Source: CAZDAW01 sp964503685
Lineage (GTDB): Bacteria > Chloroflexota > Anaerolineae > Anaerolineales > Anaerolineaceae
Assembly (NCBI GenBank): GCA_964503685.1
Contig: CAZDAW010000008.1
Location: 1 to 64,000, forward strand
Reading direction: 5' to 3'
DNA: 64,000 bases
Position 1 is the stretch's first letter; each line of letters begins with the position of its first letter. Positions 50,746 to 59,400 of this stretch are shown here, piece after piece. The notes under the pieces were generated by a model. The model saw only the letters and a list, made by a program, of their open reading frames with translations, searched no databases and was not told where the DNA came from. Made by a program: the position numbers and the translations under genes.

Positions 50746-52173
50746 TCAAATGACTGGCGCGCCCGGTGAACGCCGGAGGAACTGCCCCATTCCAGGATGA
50801 CCCAGCCAGCGGCCTTCATCGACTATCGGCCGGCCGCGCAGGAAGACTTTTTCAGGATAGCCAACCAGCTCCCAACCTTCGTAAAGGTTGTAATCGGTAC
50901 GCATGTGGGCCTGTTTGACGCCGTAAGTGAGGCGGCGTTCCGGGTCCCAGATGACGATATCAGCGTCCGAACCCGGCAATAGTGTACCCTTACGCGGGTA
51001 AAGACCGAATATTTTGGCTGCATGGGTGCTGGTCAGGGCAACAAACTGATTAGGGGTGATTTTACCAGCCCGCACACCATACGTCCATAAAATGGGCATG
51101 CGGTCTTCAACGCCAGGCAGCCCGTTGGGTATCTTTGTGAAATCATCTTTTCCCAATTCCTTCCCAGGAAAAGCAACCATTTGCCCATCGTAAGCAATCG
51201 GATGATCACCTTCGTAGAAAAACGGGCAGTGATCGGTGCCAATTGTTTGCAGAATGCCTTCCGCCGCCCCTTCCCACAGGCGGGCATTATCAGCGGCGGT
51301 GCGCATGGGCGGCGAGCAAACCCATTTCGCCCCGTCAGGCCGGCGCAAGTGATCAATCGTAAAGAATAGATACTGCGGGCAGGTTTCCCCCATGGCTGCA
51401 ACTCCTCGCTCGCGGGCGTATTTCAGCATATCCACTTCACCAGCGGCATTCATGTGAACAATGTAGATGGCCGCCTCTGCCTGAGCCGCCAAACTGATGC
51501 CGCGTAACGTCGCTTCGACCGCGCCCCAGGCCGGCCGGGTCAGTGAATGCCACTCAGGCGTAGTATGCCCGGCTGCCAGCGCTTCAGGTATCAACCGGTC
51601 GATGACATCTCCAGCTTCAGCATGCAGCATGGTCAGCATGCCATGTTCTTTTGCTATACGCATGACATCAAATATCTCTCCATCTTTTAACCGCAAATCG
51701 TCATACGCCATAAACACCTTTAAGGTGGTAATCCCCTCTTTTACCAGTTTGGGCAATTCAGCGCGAATGGTTTTATCCAACCGGGAAACATTCATGTGAA
51801 AACCGTAATCGATTGCCGCTTTACCATCGGCCAATTTATGCCAGGCCTCAAGGCTTTCGGCTAACGGCCCTTTTCGCATTTCGACGAAGTCCAGAGCGGT
51901 TGTCGTTCCACCAAACGCCGCCGCCCGATGACCGGTATAATGATCGTCCGAACAGACTATCCCTGACATGGGCAAACTGAAATGAGTATGCGGATCAACA
52001 CCTCCGGGCATGACAAGCTTCCCGCGGGCATCGATCTTTTCCACCCCATCGTAGCTCAAGTTCTGTCCAATTTCCCGGATCTGTTCGCCTGAAATCAGAA
52101 TATCGCCGGTAAAGGTTTCGGAAGCTGTGACAATCGTCCCTGATTTAATTAGCAGATTTTGTGTGTATGGCAT
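50746..52173 (-). CDS. hydA: Dihydropyrimidinase / hydantoinase
   Basis: A 475-residue amidohydrolase. The start ATG at 52173 is chosen because GAGGAGG lies six bases upstream. Metal ligands are in DPHTHFSLP, the carbamylated Lys in TLKVFMAYDD near residue 150, HAEAGD, IYIVHMNAAGE and GTDHCPFF. The enzyme hydrolyses dihydrouracil, dihydrothymine or hydantoins in reductive pyrimidine breakdown. Dihydropyrimidine dehydrogenase and beta-ureidopropionase were not found nearby. It overlaps the upstream hypothetical gene by 29 bases. It fits the nucleobase theme of the region. Confidence 0.9.
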   Translation of the reverse strand: MPYTQNLLIKSGTIVTASETFTGDILISGEQIREIGQNLSYDGVEKIDARGKLVMPGGVDPHTHFSLPMSGIVCSDDHYTGHRAAAFGGTTTALDFVEMRKGPLAESLEAWHKLADGKAAIDYGFHMNVSRLDKTIRAELPKLVKEGITTLKVFMAYDDLRLKDGEIFDVMRIAKEHGMLTMLHAEAGDVIDRLIPEALAAGHTTPEWHSLTRPAWGAVEATLRGISLAAQAEAAIYIVHMNAAGEVDMLKYARERGVAAMGETCPQYLFFTIDHLRRPDGAKWVCSPPMRTAADNARLWEGAAEGILQTIGTDHCPFFYEGDHPIAYDGQMVAFPGKELGKDDFTKIPNGLPGVEDRMPILWTYGVRAGKITPNQFVALTSTHAAKIFGLYPRKGTLLPGSDADIVIWDPERRLTYGVKQAHMRTDYNLYEGWELVGYPEKVFLRGRPIVDEGRWLGHPGMGQFLRRSPGAPVI

Positions 52174-52738
52174 GATTATCCTCCTCGATTTCCTGAATTC
52201 CAAGAAACACTTCCAACAACGATGGATCAATATCGATATCCGGTATATCTCCAGCAGAATAATGCGCCGCGTTCAACGCCCGCTCGCGCAACGACCGCCA
52301 CAAAAACTGGCGCTCTTCGGAGCACAAAACCAGGTCCTTGAGCGTACGCGCCCTGTTCAGGTATTCTCCTGTCGTATATAAAAACGTCAGGCGGCGCCAG
52401 TTATCGGCGCGCACAGGCTCTGCCAGACGGCACAGGGGATCGATTTGAATCTTATAATACTCCTCGTTTGCCGCCGGATGATCAGGCTCATCGCGCAATA
52501 AATCACGCCGGTAAACCAGTTCCAGTCCACGAACCGCTGCCACCCATTGAATGCGGCTCCCTTCCTGCGCGCCAAAGGCGGATGTTTGATAAAATGCCAG
52601 GTAATCAACCTGCAATACTTTTGGGGCTTTCCGCAGCGGAATACGATACCATCCCAGCAGCCGGGCAATTTCCAGATCCCGCGGGGATTTCATAACGGCA
52701 ACCAGAACAAGCGCCTGCGACGGCAATATGGATGACAT
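52145..52738 (-). CDS. Conserved-looking hypothetical protein
   Basis: A 197-residue cytoplasmic protein from MSSILPSQALVLVAVMKSPRD. It has no signal peptide or membrane segment. Notable stretches are LARLLGWYRIPLRKAPKVLQVDYLAFYQT-type residues in the first third and a charged C-terminus. The 3' end overlaps hydA by 29 bases, so the two are probably translationally linked. I do not recognise a family. Confidence 0.6.
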   Translation of the reverse strand: MSSILPSQALVLVAVMKSPRDLEIARLLGWYRIPLRKAPKVLQVDYLAFYQTSAFGAQEGSRIQWVAAVRGLELVYRRDLLRDEPDHPAANEEYYKIQIDPLCRLAEPVRADNWRRLTFLYTTGEYLNRARTLKDLVLCSEERQFLWRSLRERALNAAHYSAGDIPDIDIDPSLLEVFLGIQEIEEDNHAIHTKSAN

Positions 52739-52807
52739 ACGGTAATTATACTTAATGCAGAACGAAATCACAAACGGGGTCCACATCCCGGCCGGGTATC
52801 AACAGGT

Positions 52808-53281
52808 TCATGGTCGGGGGAAAACCAGGTGAAACCGCTCACAAACGACCGGCATGTCTTCAGCCGGCACACGCCCGATCAGAGCGCATTCTTCTGAAAA
52901 ACATTCCCAGTGAACACGCCGCCAATAAGCCAGCGAACGGTCTCCTTCTCCTTCATCAAAAGCAAATTTTTCATCCACCTCATTAAATGGTTTGATATCA
53001 ACCTGATCAGTCTGTATCAGACATACAGGGCGACCCTCCCAATCCGTTATGACGCTGAAATCGCCTGGCTCTGGCAGTCTTTCACCTTGCACTTCATAAG
53101 CCCATTGCAGCGAAGCAGTCGCCTGCTTAATTCCCAGGCGGGTCAATTCAGCCAGTTCATCGGCCACTTCAGGTCTGGCGCTGAAATGCCACGCTTCATA
53201 GACATCGGTTGGCTTGAGCGTGGTTTGCGGAAGCGAAGATAGACATTTTTGCCAGAAAGATTCCAATTCGGACTGGGACAT
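52808..53281 (-). CDS. ASCH domain protein
   Basis: A 157-residue single-domain protein. ASCH hallmarks are LGIKQATASLQWAYEVQGE, GDFSVITDWEGRPVCLIQTD and the C-terminal CALIGRVPAEDMPVVCERFHLVF. The ASCH fold resembles PUA domains and is thought to bind RNA, and some members hydrolyse N4-acetylcytidine. Its proximity to dihydropyrimidinase is consistent with a modified-pyrimidine role, but this is speculation. Confidence 0.82.
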   Translation of the reverse strand: MSQSELESFWQKCLSSLPQTTLKPTDVYEAWHFSARPEVADELAELTRLGIKQATASLQWAYEVQGERLPEPGDFSVITDWEGRPVCLIQTDQVDIKPFNEVDEKFAFDEGEGDRSLAYWRRVHWECFSEECALIGRVPAEDMPVVCERFHLVFPRP

Positions 53282-53374
53282 AAGATATCCAAAACGTTAT
53301 GAAGTATAATTTTCCTGCTCACTGCCTTACATCGAGCAGTTTTTATATTCTCATTTTACCCTATCGCGCCGATA

Positions 53375-53415
53375 ATAAAAAATGCCTTGCAGATTCTGCT
53401 GTATCCACAAGGCAT
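53375..53415 (-). terminator. Terminator of the PLP-dependent enzyme gene
   Basis: ATGCCTTG (53389-53382) and CAAGGCAT (53415-53408) form an eight-bp stem on the minus strand, followed by TTTTTTATT. The remaining bases up to the ASCH gene hold a CTGCTC/GAGCAG hairpin and no gene. Confidence 0.8.
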
Positions 53416-53434
53416 GCCTGAAATCATTCGACGC

Positions 53435-54910
53435 TTACAGGTTTTTAATCAGTCCAACGCGGTCATTGAATTCATTGATCAAAGCGTCAATTTCCGGAAC
53501 CTGTTTCTGTACATCGGTCCAGTAATCGGCGTCATACCACTGGGCGTTAATTTCTTCATAAGTCTTACCTTGCTGCTCAACCCAGGTGTAATATTTGAGG
53601 TTATGCACCCGGCGGCGGTCAGCATAGCGCAATTCAGCCAGGTAATCAATCGATTGGCCCATAAGATAACGATCAAAATGCGCTGCGGCGTCGGTTTCTT
53701 TATATTCGCCATACTGCTCACGGTATTCTCTAATCCGGCTGTCATATAGTTCCATCGAATCGGTCAAAACGATGAGCACAATATCGTTTTCTGTCATCTC
53801 ATAATACTTCGCCATTTTGATAGCGGATAACATATTTGCAATGCCTGAGAAGCCTAACAAATCGAGTTGGTCGATTAACGCCTGTGGGACTCCCTGTTTA
53901 GCCAGATAAGACCTGCCAACTGGTTCATTGAATAACCGCATCAAACAGACCACAGCATAATCATCAATAGCGGTCAGTAAATCCGTATTTTTGACATTAT
54001 GAATCCAGGGTACGTGCTTGTCGCCAATACCCTCAATCCGGTGGGCTCCAAAACCGTTCTCATAAAGGGTCGGGCATTGCAGCGCCTCGCTGGCGCAGAT
54101 CTTGCTGTCAGGGAAGATCTGTTTCATGTAATCACCGCAGCCGATTGTGCCGGCCGAGCCGGTCGTCAGAGCCACACCGCGGAATTGATCTTTGGGGCGC
54201 ATGACCTTTTTAAGCACGTCTTCCATTGCATGCCCGGTCACATCGTAATGCCAGAGGTAGTTTCCGAATTCTTCAAATTGATTAAAGATCATCAAATCTT
54301 CGCCCGATTTACGCAGCTCCCAGCATTTGTCGAATATTTCCTTGACATTCGATTCGCTGCCCGGCGTAGCAATCACTTCTCCGGCGATTCTTGAGAGCCA
54401 TTCGAAGCGTTCACGACTCATCCCCTCGGGCAAAATGGCAATCGATTTGCAGGCCAACAGAGCCGAGTCATAGGCGCCGCCCCGGCAGTAGTTGCCGGTG
54501 GACGGCCAGACGGCTTTCTGGGTCGTTGGATCAAATTGCCCCGTAACGAGACGCGGCGCCAGGCAGCCAAACGCAGCGCCAACTTTATGCGCGCCAGTGG
54601 GGAACCATTTGCCCACCAGAGCAATGATGCGGGCATCGACGCCGGTCAGGCTCTTGGGAAATTCAATGAAGTTGACTCCATCAAAACCACCGCCGGTGGC
54701 TTTCGGTTCATTCTTCCAGGTAATGCGGAAAAGATTGCGCGGGGTAACATCCCAAAGGCCGATTTTTGCCAGTTCAGATTTCACTTTCGGCGGAATTAGA
54801 CCTGGATCTTTCATCTGAGCGAAGGTCGGTACAATAATATTTCGTTCGCGCGCCCGCTGGACTGCTCGCTCAAGCCGGTCTTTATGAATGGTTAAATCAA
54901 TCTTAGTCAT
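53435..54910 (-). CDS. PLP-dependent enzyme, cysteine synthase fold, unassigned
   Basis: A 491-residue fold-type II PLP enzyme. The PLP Lys is in TGAHKVGAAFG near residue 109, the substrate loop is WPSTGNYCRGGAYDS, and a glycine-rich phosphate site lies in TTGSAGTIGCGDYMKQIF. It is about 150 residues longer than cysteine synthase or threonine dehydratase, with a helical C-terminal region ending in a charged tail. It is close to threonine synthase, separated by a glycosyltransferase gene. It may be an amino-acid lyase or beta-replacement enzyme; the reaction is unknown. A terminator follows. Confidence 0.75.
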   Translation of the reverse strand: MTKIDLTIHKDRLERAVQRARERNIIVPTFAQMKDPGLIPPKVKSELAKIGLWDVTPRNLFRITWKNEPKATGGGFDGVNFIEFPKSLTGVDARIIALVGKWFPTGAHKVGAAFGCLAPRLVTGQFDPTTQKAVWPSTGNYCRGGAYDSALLACKSIAILPEGMSRERFEWLSRIAGEVIATPGSESNVKEIFDKCWELRKSGEDLMIFNQFEEFGNYLWHYDVTGHAMEDVLKKVMRPKDQFRGVALTTGSAGTIGCGDYMKQIFPDSKICASEALQCPTLYENGFGAHRIEGIGDKHVPWIHNVKNTDLLTAIDDYAVVCLMRLFNEPVGRSYLAKQGVPQALIDQLDLLGFSGIANMLSAIKMAKYYEMTENDIVLIVLTDSMELYDSRIREYREQYGEYKETDAAAHFDRYLMGQSIDYLAELRYADRRRVHNLKYYTWVEQQGKTYEEINAQWYDADYWTDVQKQVPEIDALINEFNDRVGLIKNL

Positions 54911-54978
54911 AACTATCTCCTGTTTTTTTTATTTGTAAGTAAAAGAGGTTTCCTGATAATCAAACCTAAATCGTATTG

Positions 54979-55935
54979 CTATTTTTCATCACGAACTGAA
55001 TTTGATGGTTCTTCACGGACAACATATAATGGACGGCCCTTCACTTCATCGTACACCCGGCCAAGATACTCGCCTAAAATACCCACACAGATTAACTGGA
55101 CGCCGCCTAATAATAGCACTGATATCAAGGTTGTCGCCTGCCCCAGGAATGCCTGCGCCCCGGCCAGACGTCCAATAATCACCACCGGTATTGCCAGAAT
55201 GCTGATCCCGGCGGCAATAAAGCCCATATAGGTGGCCAGTTGAAGGGGAAAGTACGAAAAACCGGTGATCGCATTTAACGCCAGCTTCAACATCTTCTTA
55301 AATGGGTATTTGGTCACGCCGGCATAACGCGCTGCCCGCCGGTAGGGCACCCCCACCTGTTTGAATCCAACCCACGCAGACATACCCCTTAAAAAGCGAT
55401 GTCTTTCGCGCATTTTGTTCATGACATTAACAACTTTACGATCAAGGAGGCGGAAGTCTCCTGTATCCAGGGGTATCTTCACATCGGTGATGCGGTAGAT
55501 CAGGCGGTAGAAGAACGAGGCTGAAAACCGCTTGAACCAAGTTTCGCCTTCACGTTCGGCGCGGACAGCATAAACGACCTCGTATCCTTCGCGCCATTTA
55601 GCGATCAATTCAAGAATCACTTCGGGCGGGTCCTGCAAGTCTGCATCGATGATGATCACCGCCTGGCCAAGCGAATAATCCAGCCCGGCAGTGACGGCGA
55701 TCTGGTGTCCAAAATTACGGGCGAAGATAACCGGGCGAATGCGCCTGTCCTGTTCACCCAATTTACGAATGATATCCGTCGAGCCATCCGTCGAGCCGTC
55801 ATCAACCAGCACCATTTCCCACGGCTCGCCTCCTACGTCCATTGTTTCCCTGATTCGCCGGTAAAGTTCTTCCAGGCAATCTTTCTCGTTGTAAACTGGA
55901 GCAATTAATGTAAACGTCGGTTGCACAAGAGGCAT
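54979..55935 (-). CDS. GT2 family glycosyltransferase (GtrB/DPM1-like)
   Basis: A 318-residue membrane-linked transferase. The GT-A domain has VLVDDGSTDGSTDII and the DXD-like IIIDADLQDPPEV near residue 94, then QYRRAARYAGVTKYPFKKM-type acceptor residues. Two membrane helices lie near residues 230-295. The family moves a sugar from a nucleotide onto polyprenyl phosphate. It could supply the GT-C-like protein at 37529-39604, though they are far apart. Upstream ribosome site is weak. Confidence 0.87.
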   Translation of the reverse strand: MPLVQPTFTLIAPVYNEKDCLEELYRRIRETMDVGGEPWEMVLVDDGSTDGSTDIIRKLGEQDRRIRPVIFARNFGHQIAVTAGLDYSLGQAVIIIDADLQDPPEVILELIAKWREGYEVVYAVRAEREGETWFKRFSASFFYRLIYRITDVKIPLDTGDFRLLDRKVVNVMNKMRERHRFLRGMSAWVGFKQVGVPYRRAARYAGVTKYPFKKMLKLALNAITGFSYFPLQLATYMGFIAAGISILAIPVVIIGRLAGAQAFLGQATTLISVLLLGGVQLICVGILGEYLGRVYDEVKGRPLYVVREEPSNSVRDEK

Positions 55936-56017
55936 TTTATTCTCACAATCAGATATTCTCTTATCGAGAAGATCGTTTCAATTACCCGAAACAGCACGCG
56001 ACAAGAGCGGGAATTAA

Positions 56018-57265
56018 TTATAATCCCAGATGGCGCTTCAAAGCCGACATTGAGGGTTCGATGATTGGAGCCTCTTTAACGGCCTGCATGGCAGCCCGAA
56101 TATCCTTCAGGCCGCTGCCAGTATTCAGCACCAGAACAGGGTCATCCCGACTGATCTTTCCCTCGTGCAGACCTTTCAACAAACCAGCATAAGCCGTCGC
56201 GCCGGCCGGTTCAGCAAAGACGCCCACCTGTCCCAATTCAGCAATGGCATTGAGAATATCGGCGTCTTTCACGGTGAGGTAAGCTCCGTTCGTCTGCGTC
56301 GCCGCTCGAACTGCCCGCAGTCCATCACGCGGCAAATCCACCGAAATACTATCGGCAATTGTTTGAGCAGCCACCGGGGTCACTTTTTCTGTTCCAGCAA
56401 AATACGCGTTGGCTATGGCGGCTGAACCTTCGGCCTGGACGCCAAAAAGACGCGGCATTTGTTCCAACCAGCCAATCGCCTGTAAATCTTTAAAGCCTTT
56501 GTGAATGCCCGAAATGATATTGCCGTCTCCAACCGATACAAAAACAGATAAGGGGTTGTTCTTATCCTTCATCGGGTGGATGACTGTTTCCCAGATTTCA
56601 AACGCAGCAGTCTTTTTGCCTTCGGCGGTAAATGGATTGTAACCGGTATTCCGGCAATACCAGCCGAATGCGTTCGAAGCCTCAATAGTCAAATCAAAGG
56701 CCTGATCGTAATTTCCATCCACCAGAATAACCTGGGCGCCGAAAATCAGGAGCTGCGCCACTTTGGCGGGGGGCGCAGTGCGCGGCGCGAAGATAATCGC
56801 TTTCTGGCCTACTGCCGCCGCCATGCACGCCAGTGCAGCGCCGGCATTTCCGGTTGAGGCCGTAACAACCACTTCAGCCTTGATCTGGCGAGCGCGCCCT
56901 ACCATGATCGAACTTGCCCGATCCTTAAATGAAGCGCTGGGATTACGGCCATCATCCTTGATCCACAACTGCCTCAAGCCATGCTTTTTCATCAAAGCAG
57001 GCGGCGAGAAGAGCGGCGTCCAACCCGCGGCGCGCAGAGGCGTTCCCACTCCGCCCGGATCGTCAATTGGAAGAAGGGGTAGATAGCGCCAGAGAGACGG
57101 TTCTTTACTGGCAGTGATCTCAGTAATCTGCAGATTCTGCCTCATCCATTCATAATCCAACATCACATCAAGATTTCCGCCATCCCCCGGACAGGTATAA
57201 GTGACCTCATTGGGTAAATAAGTCTTTCCACAAACCGAACAACGATAACCCGCAAATTTTTCCAT
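56018..57265 (-). CDS. thrC: Threonine synthase
   Basis: A 415-residue PLP enzyme converting O-phosphohomoserine to threonine. An N-terminal zinc ribbon (CSVCGKTYLPNEVTYTCPG) is seen in one thrC subgroup. The PLP Lys is in NPSASFKDRAS near residue 118, with TASTGNAGAALA near 148. Length matches this class. AAGGAA precedes ATG. It follows the nucleoside transporter permease by 63 bases. The Zn-ribbon subgroup also includes threonine synthase-like proteins of unknown activity. Confidence 0.83.
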   Translation of the reverse strand: MEKFAGYRCSVCGKTYLPNEVTYTCPGDGGNLDVMLDYEWMRQNLQITEITASKEPSLWRYLPLLPIDDPGGVGTPLRAAGWTPLFSPPALMKKHGLRQLWIKDDGRNPSASFKDRASSIMVGRARQIKAEVVVTASTGNAGAALACMAAAVGQKAIIFAPRTAPPAKVAQLLIFGAQVILVDGNYDQAFDLTIEASNAFGWYCRNTGYNPFTAEGKKTAAFEIWETVIHPMKDKNNPLSVFVSVGDGNIISGIHKGFKDLQAIGWLEQMPRLFGVQAEGSAAIANAYFAGTEKVTPVAAQTIADSISVDLPRDGLRAVRAATQTNGAYLTVKDADILNAIAELGQVGVFAEPAGATAYAGLLKGLHEGKISRDDPVLVLNTGSGLKDIRAAMQAVKEAPIIEPSMSALKRHLGL

Positions 57266-57328
57266 CAGTTTAATTCCTTAAAATGGTGATTATTTTTTTA
57301 CTGCTTTTTTTAACCACGTTTCACACTC

Positions 57329-58330
57329 TTACTCATTTTCAAAAGGCACTCCGAGAGACGATGGCGGTGAAGTTCGTAATGAACGGAACACCTTTTTGAA
57401 CAGATTACGTGATGATTCGGGCATACTCGCCAGGGCGCGCTCAACCCATTCGGCGTTGCCAATATTGACCAGCAATAAGGTCAGGATCATTAAGGGAAAT
57501 GGGGCAACCTGGAACACCTGGGATGGAATATTGGGCAAGCTGGGCTGAATGACCAGTCCCAACCATTGCAACAAAGCAAACAGATAAGCGCCGCCCATCG
57601 CCCGCAGCGGGTTCCAACCGCCAAAGATCACGATGGCCAGGGCAATCCAGCCGATGCCATCCAGGCCAGAGATCGTCCCTTTCCAACCGGCCTTAAAACA
57701 CAGCGAATACATCGGGCCAGAAAGCCCCACCAGGGCGCCGCCCAATACGGTATAGAGATAACGCAGGCGGTTGACATTCGTTCCGCGCACATAAGCCGCC
57801 GCCGGTCTCTCGCCAATTCCCTGAAGCGTCAGACCGGCACGGGTTTTGTAGAACCAGATGTATGCCGCAATAATCAGGATATAGCTGCAATAAACCAGAA
57901 TCTCCTGATTGAAGAGCAGCGGACCAAGAATTGGGATTTGACTTAAGACAGGAATGGCAAATGCCGGCGGAAGCCTGGGCCCTGAAAGGCTCATGAAGGG
58001 ATTACCCAGAAAATAAGACAGATCACGGCACATGAGCGTCAGGACAAAACCTACAGCGACCTGCGATTGTTTCAGTGTGATGCTGGAAAAGGCAACGATC
58101 AACGCCACCAGCGCACCCACCAGCGCGCCGATTAAAAAACCCAGCCACAGGCTGGTTGAAAAAGTCGCCACGACAAACCCTGCCATCGCCGAAAGCAGAA
58201 TCGTTCCGTTGACCGAAAGATTGATCACGCCGGCTTTCTCGGTAAACGTTTCGCCAATCGCTGCAAAGACAATCGGGGTTGCCGCGCCCATTACCCCCGC
58301 CAGACCAATTAGAATCGTGTTCATGTCCAT
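57329..58330 (-). CDS. Nucleoside ABC transporter permease (NupQ-like)
   Basis: A 333-residue permease with about nine membrane helices, starting MDMNTILIGLAGVMGAATPIVFAAIGETFTEKAGVINLS, a signature of the BMP-linked nucleoside family. Residues GGAYLFALLQWLG lie near the C-terminus. It partners with the preceding permease six bases away. This family imports purine or pyrimidine nucleosides using a BMP lipoprotein and a double ATPase, all encoded upstream. Confidence 0.9.
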   Translation of the reverse strand: MDMNTILIGLAGVMGAATPIVFAAIGETFTEKAGVINLSVNGTILLSAMAGFVVATFSTSLWLGFLIGALVGALVALIVAFSSITLKQSQVAVGFVLTLMCRDLSYFLGNPFMSLSGPRLPPAFAIPVLSQIPILGPLLFNQEILVYCSYILIIAAYIWFYKTRAGLTLQGIGERPAAAYVRGTNVNRLRYLYTVLGGALVGLSGPMYSLCFKAGWKGTISGLDGIGWIALAIVIFGGWNPLRAMGGAYLFALLQWLGLVIQPSLPNIPSQVFQVAPFPLMILTLLLVNIGNAEWVERALASMPESSRNLFKKVFRSLRTSPPSSLGVPFENE

Positions 58331-58336
58331 AAGGTA

Positions 58337-59380
58337 TTATGCCTTTTGCGTCAGACGACGGCGAACTCCTTCCATAAGAATAACGAACAATACCAGCGCA
58401 CCCTGCAAGACGCCTGCCAACGATGAATCGAGTTTGAGTACAATGGGTAACTGGATGCTGCCAATGTTCAATGCAGCGAAGAAAAAGGCGACCGGAGCGA
58501 CCCATATCGCCTGGTAATTGACCAACATGCCCACCATCAATCCCAAAAAGCCATAACCGGATGAAATCGAGGGTACCAGACGGTGGTAAACGGCGACCAC
58601 TTGCATTGCGCCTGCCAGTCCGGCCAGGGCGCCGCAAATCATGAACGCGGCCATCAGGTAATTCCCGGTCGGAATCCCCAGTAAGTCTGCCGCTTTTCGG
58701 TTCTTTCCGACCGCTTTCAATTTCAATCCGAAATACGTATTCGATAAAATCACAATAACAATAATCATTGCAATAACTGCCAAACCCAGCGACCACCAGC
58801 TCAAACGCAGGCTACCGATCTGCGGCAACCATAATGTCTCAGGGAAAGGCTCGGTGCCGCTCATCGAGCCGATGCCGGGGCGTTTCCAGGGGCCAAAGAT
58901 CAGCCACAGGGTGATGGCTGTGGCGACAAAATTCATACCCAGCCCGCCGAAGATCTCGTTGACGCCGCCATATGTCTTTAGTGCTCCGACCAGGCAGGCC
59001 CACAAAGCGCCGCCGACCATGCCGGAGAGGATAGAAAGGGTGATGATGACGGCGGGGGGCAAAGCGCTATCGAGAAATAAACGCAGCACCCAGGTGGTGA
59101 ATACGGCGCCCAGAGTGATCTGCCCTTCCACACCAATATTCCATAACCCGGCAGCAAAGGCAATCAACACCCCGGCTGACGCCAATAATAAAGGGATCCA
59201 GGCAACGACCACATTCGCAAATGAATTCAGAGAGCCAAAAGCGCCCAATAGAATATTCTGATAGGCCTCAATCGGTTGCCCCTGCGCAGCCAACAACACC
59301 AGGGTTGTAAAGACCAAAGCCAATACGACCGCGACAATTTGAAAAATGATTCGCATCAGGCGAGAGTTGCTTTTAATCAT
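58337..59380 (-). CDS. Nucleoside ABC transporter permease (NupP-like)
   Basis: A 347-residue permease with about ten membrane helices. LASAGVLIAFAAGLWNIGVEGQITLGA is typical of the YufP/NupP family, as is GGVNEIFGGLGMNFVATAI. It lies 20 bases after the ATPase gene and forms the heterodimeric channel with the next permease. Part of the ade-BMP-ATPase-permease-permease operon. Confidence 0.9.
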   Translation of the reverse strand: MIKSNSRLMRIIFQIVAVVLALVFTTLVLLAAQGQPIEAYQNILLGAFGSLNSFANVVVAWIPLLLASAGVLIAFAAGLWNIGVEGQITLGAVFTTWVLRLFLDSALPPAVIITLSILSGMVGGALWACLVGALKTYGGVNEIFGGLGMNFVATAITLWLIFGPWKRPGIGSMSGTEPFPETLWLPQIGSLRLSWWSLGLAVIAMIIVIVILSNTYFGLKLKAVGKNRKAADLLGIPTGNYLMAAFMICGALAGLAGAMQVVAVYHRLVPSISSGYGFLGLMVGMLVNYQAIWVAPVAFFFAALNIGSIQLPIVLKLDSSLAGVLQGALVLFVILMEGVRRRLTQKA

Positions 59381-59400
59381 CTATGCTCCTTTAATCCGAT

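Noticed and set aside
58023..58796. A 257-codon frame overlapping both nucleoside permease genes
   Set aside because: Shifted frame of two clear membrane permeases; Gly/Arg/Cys-rich composition is typical of an out-of-frame reading.
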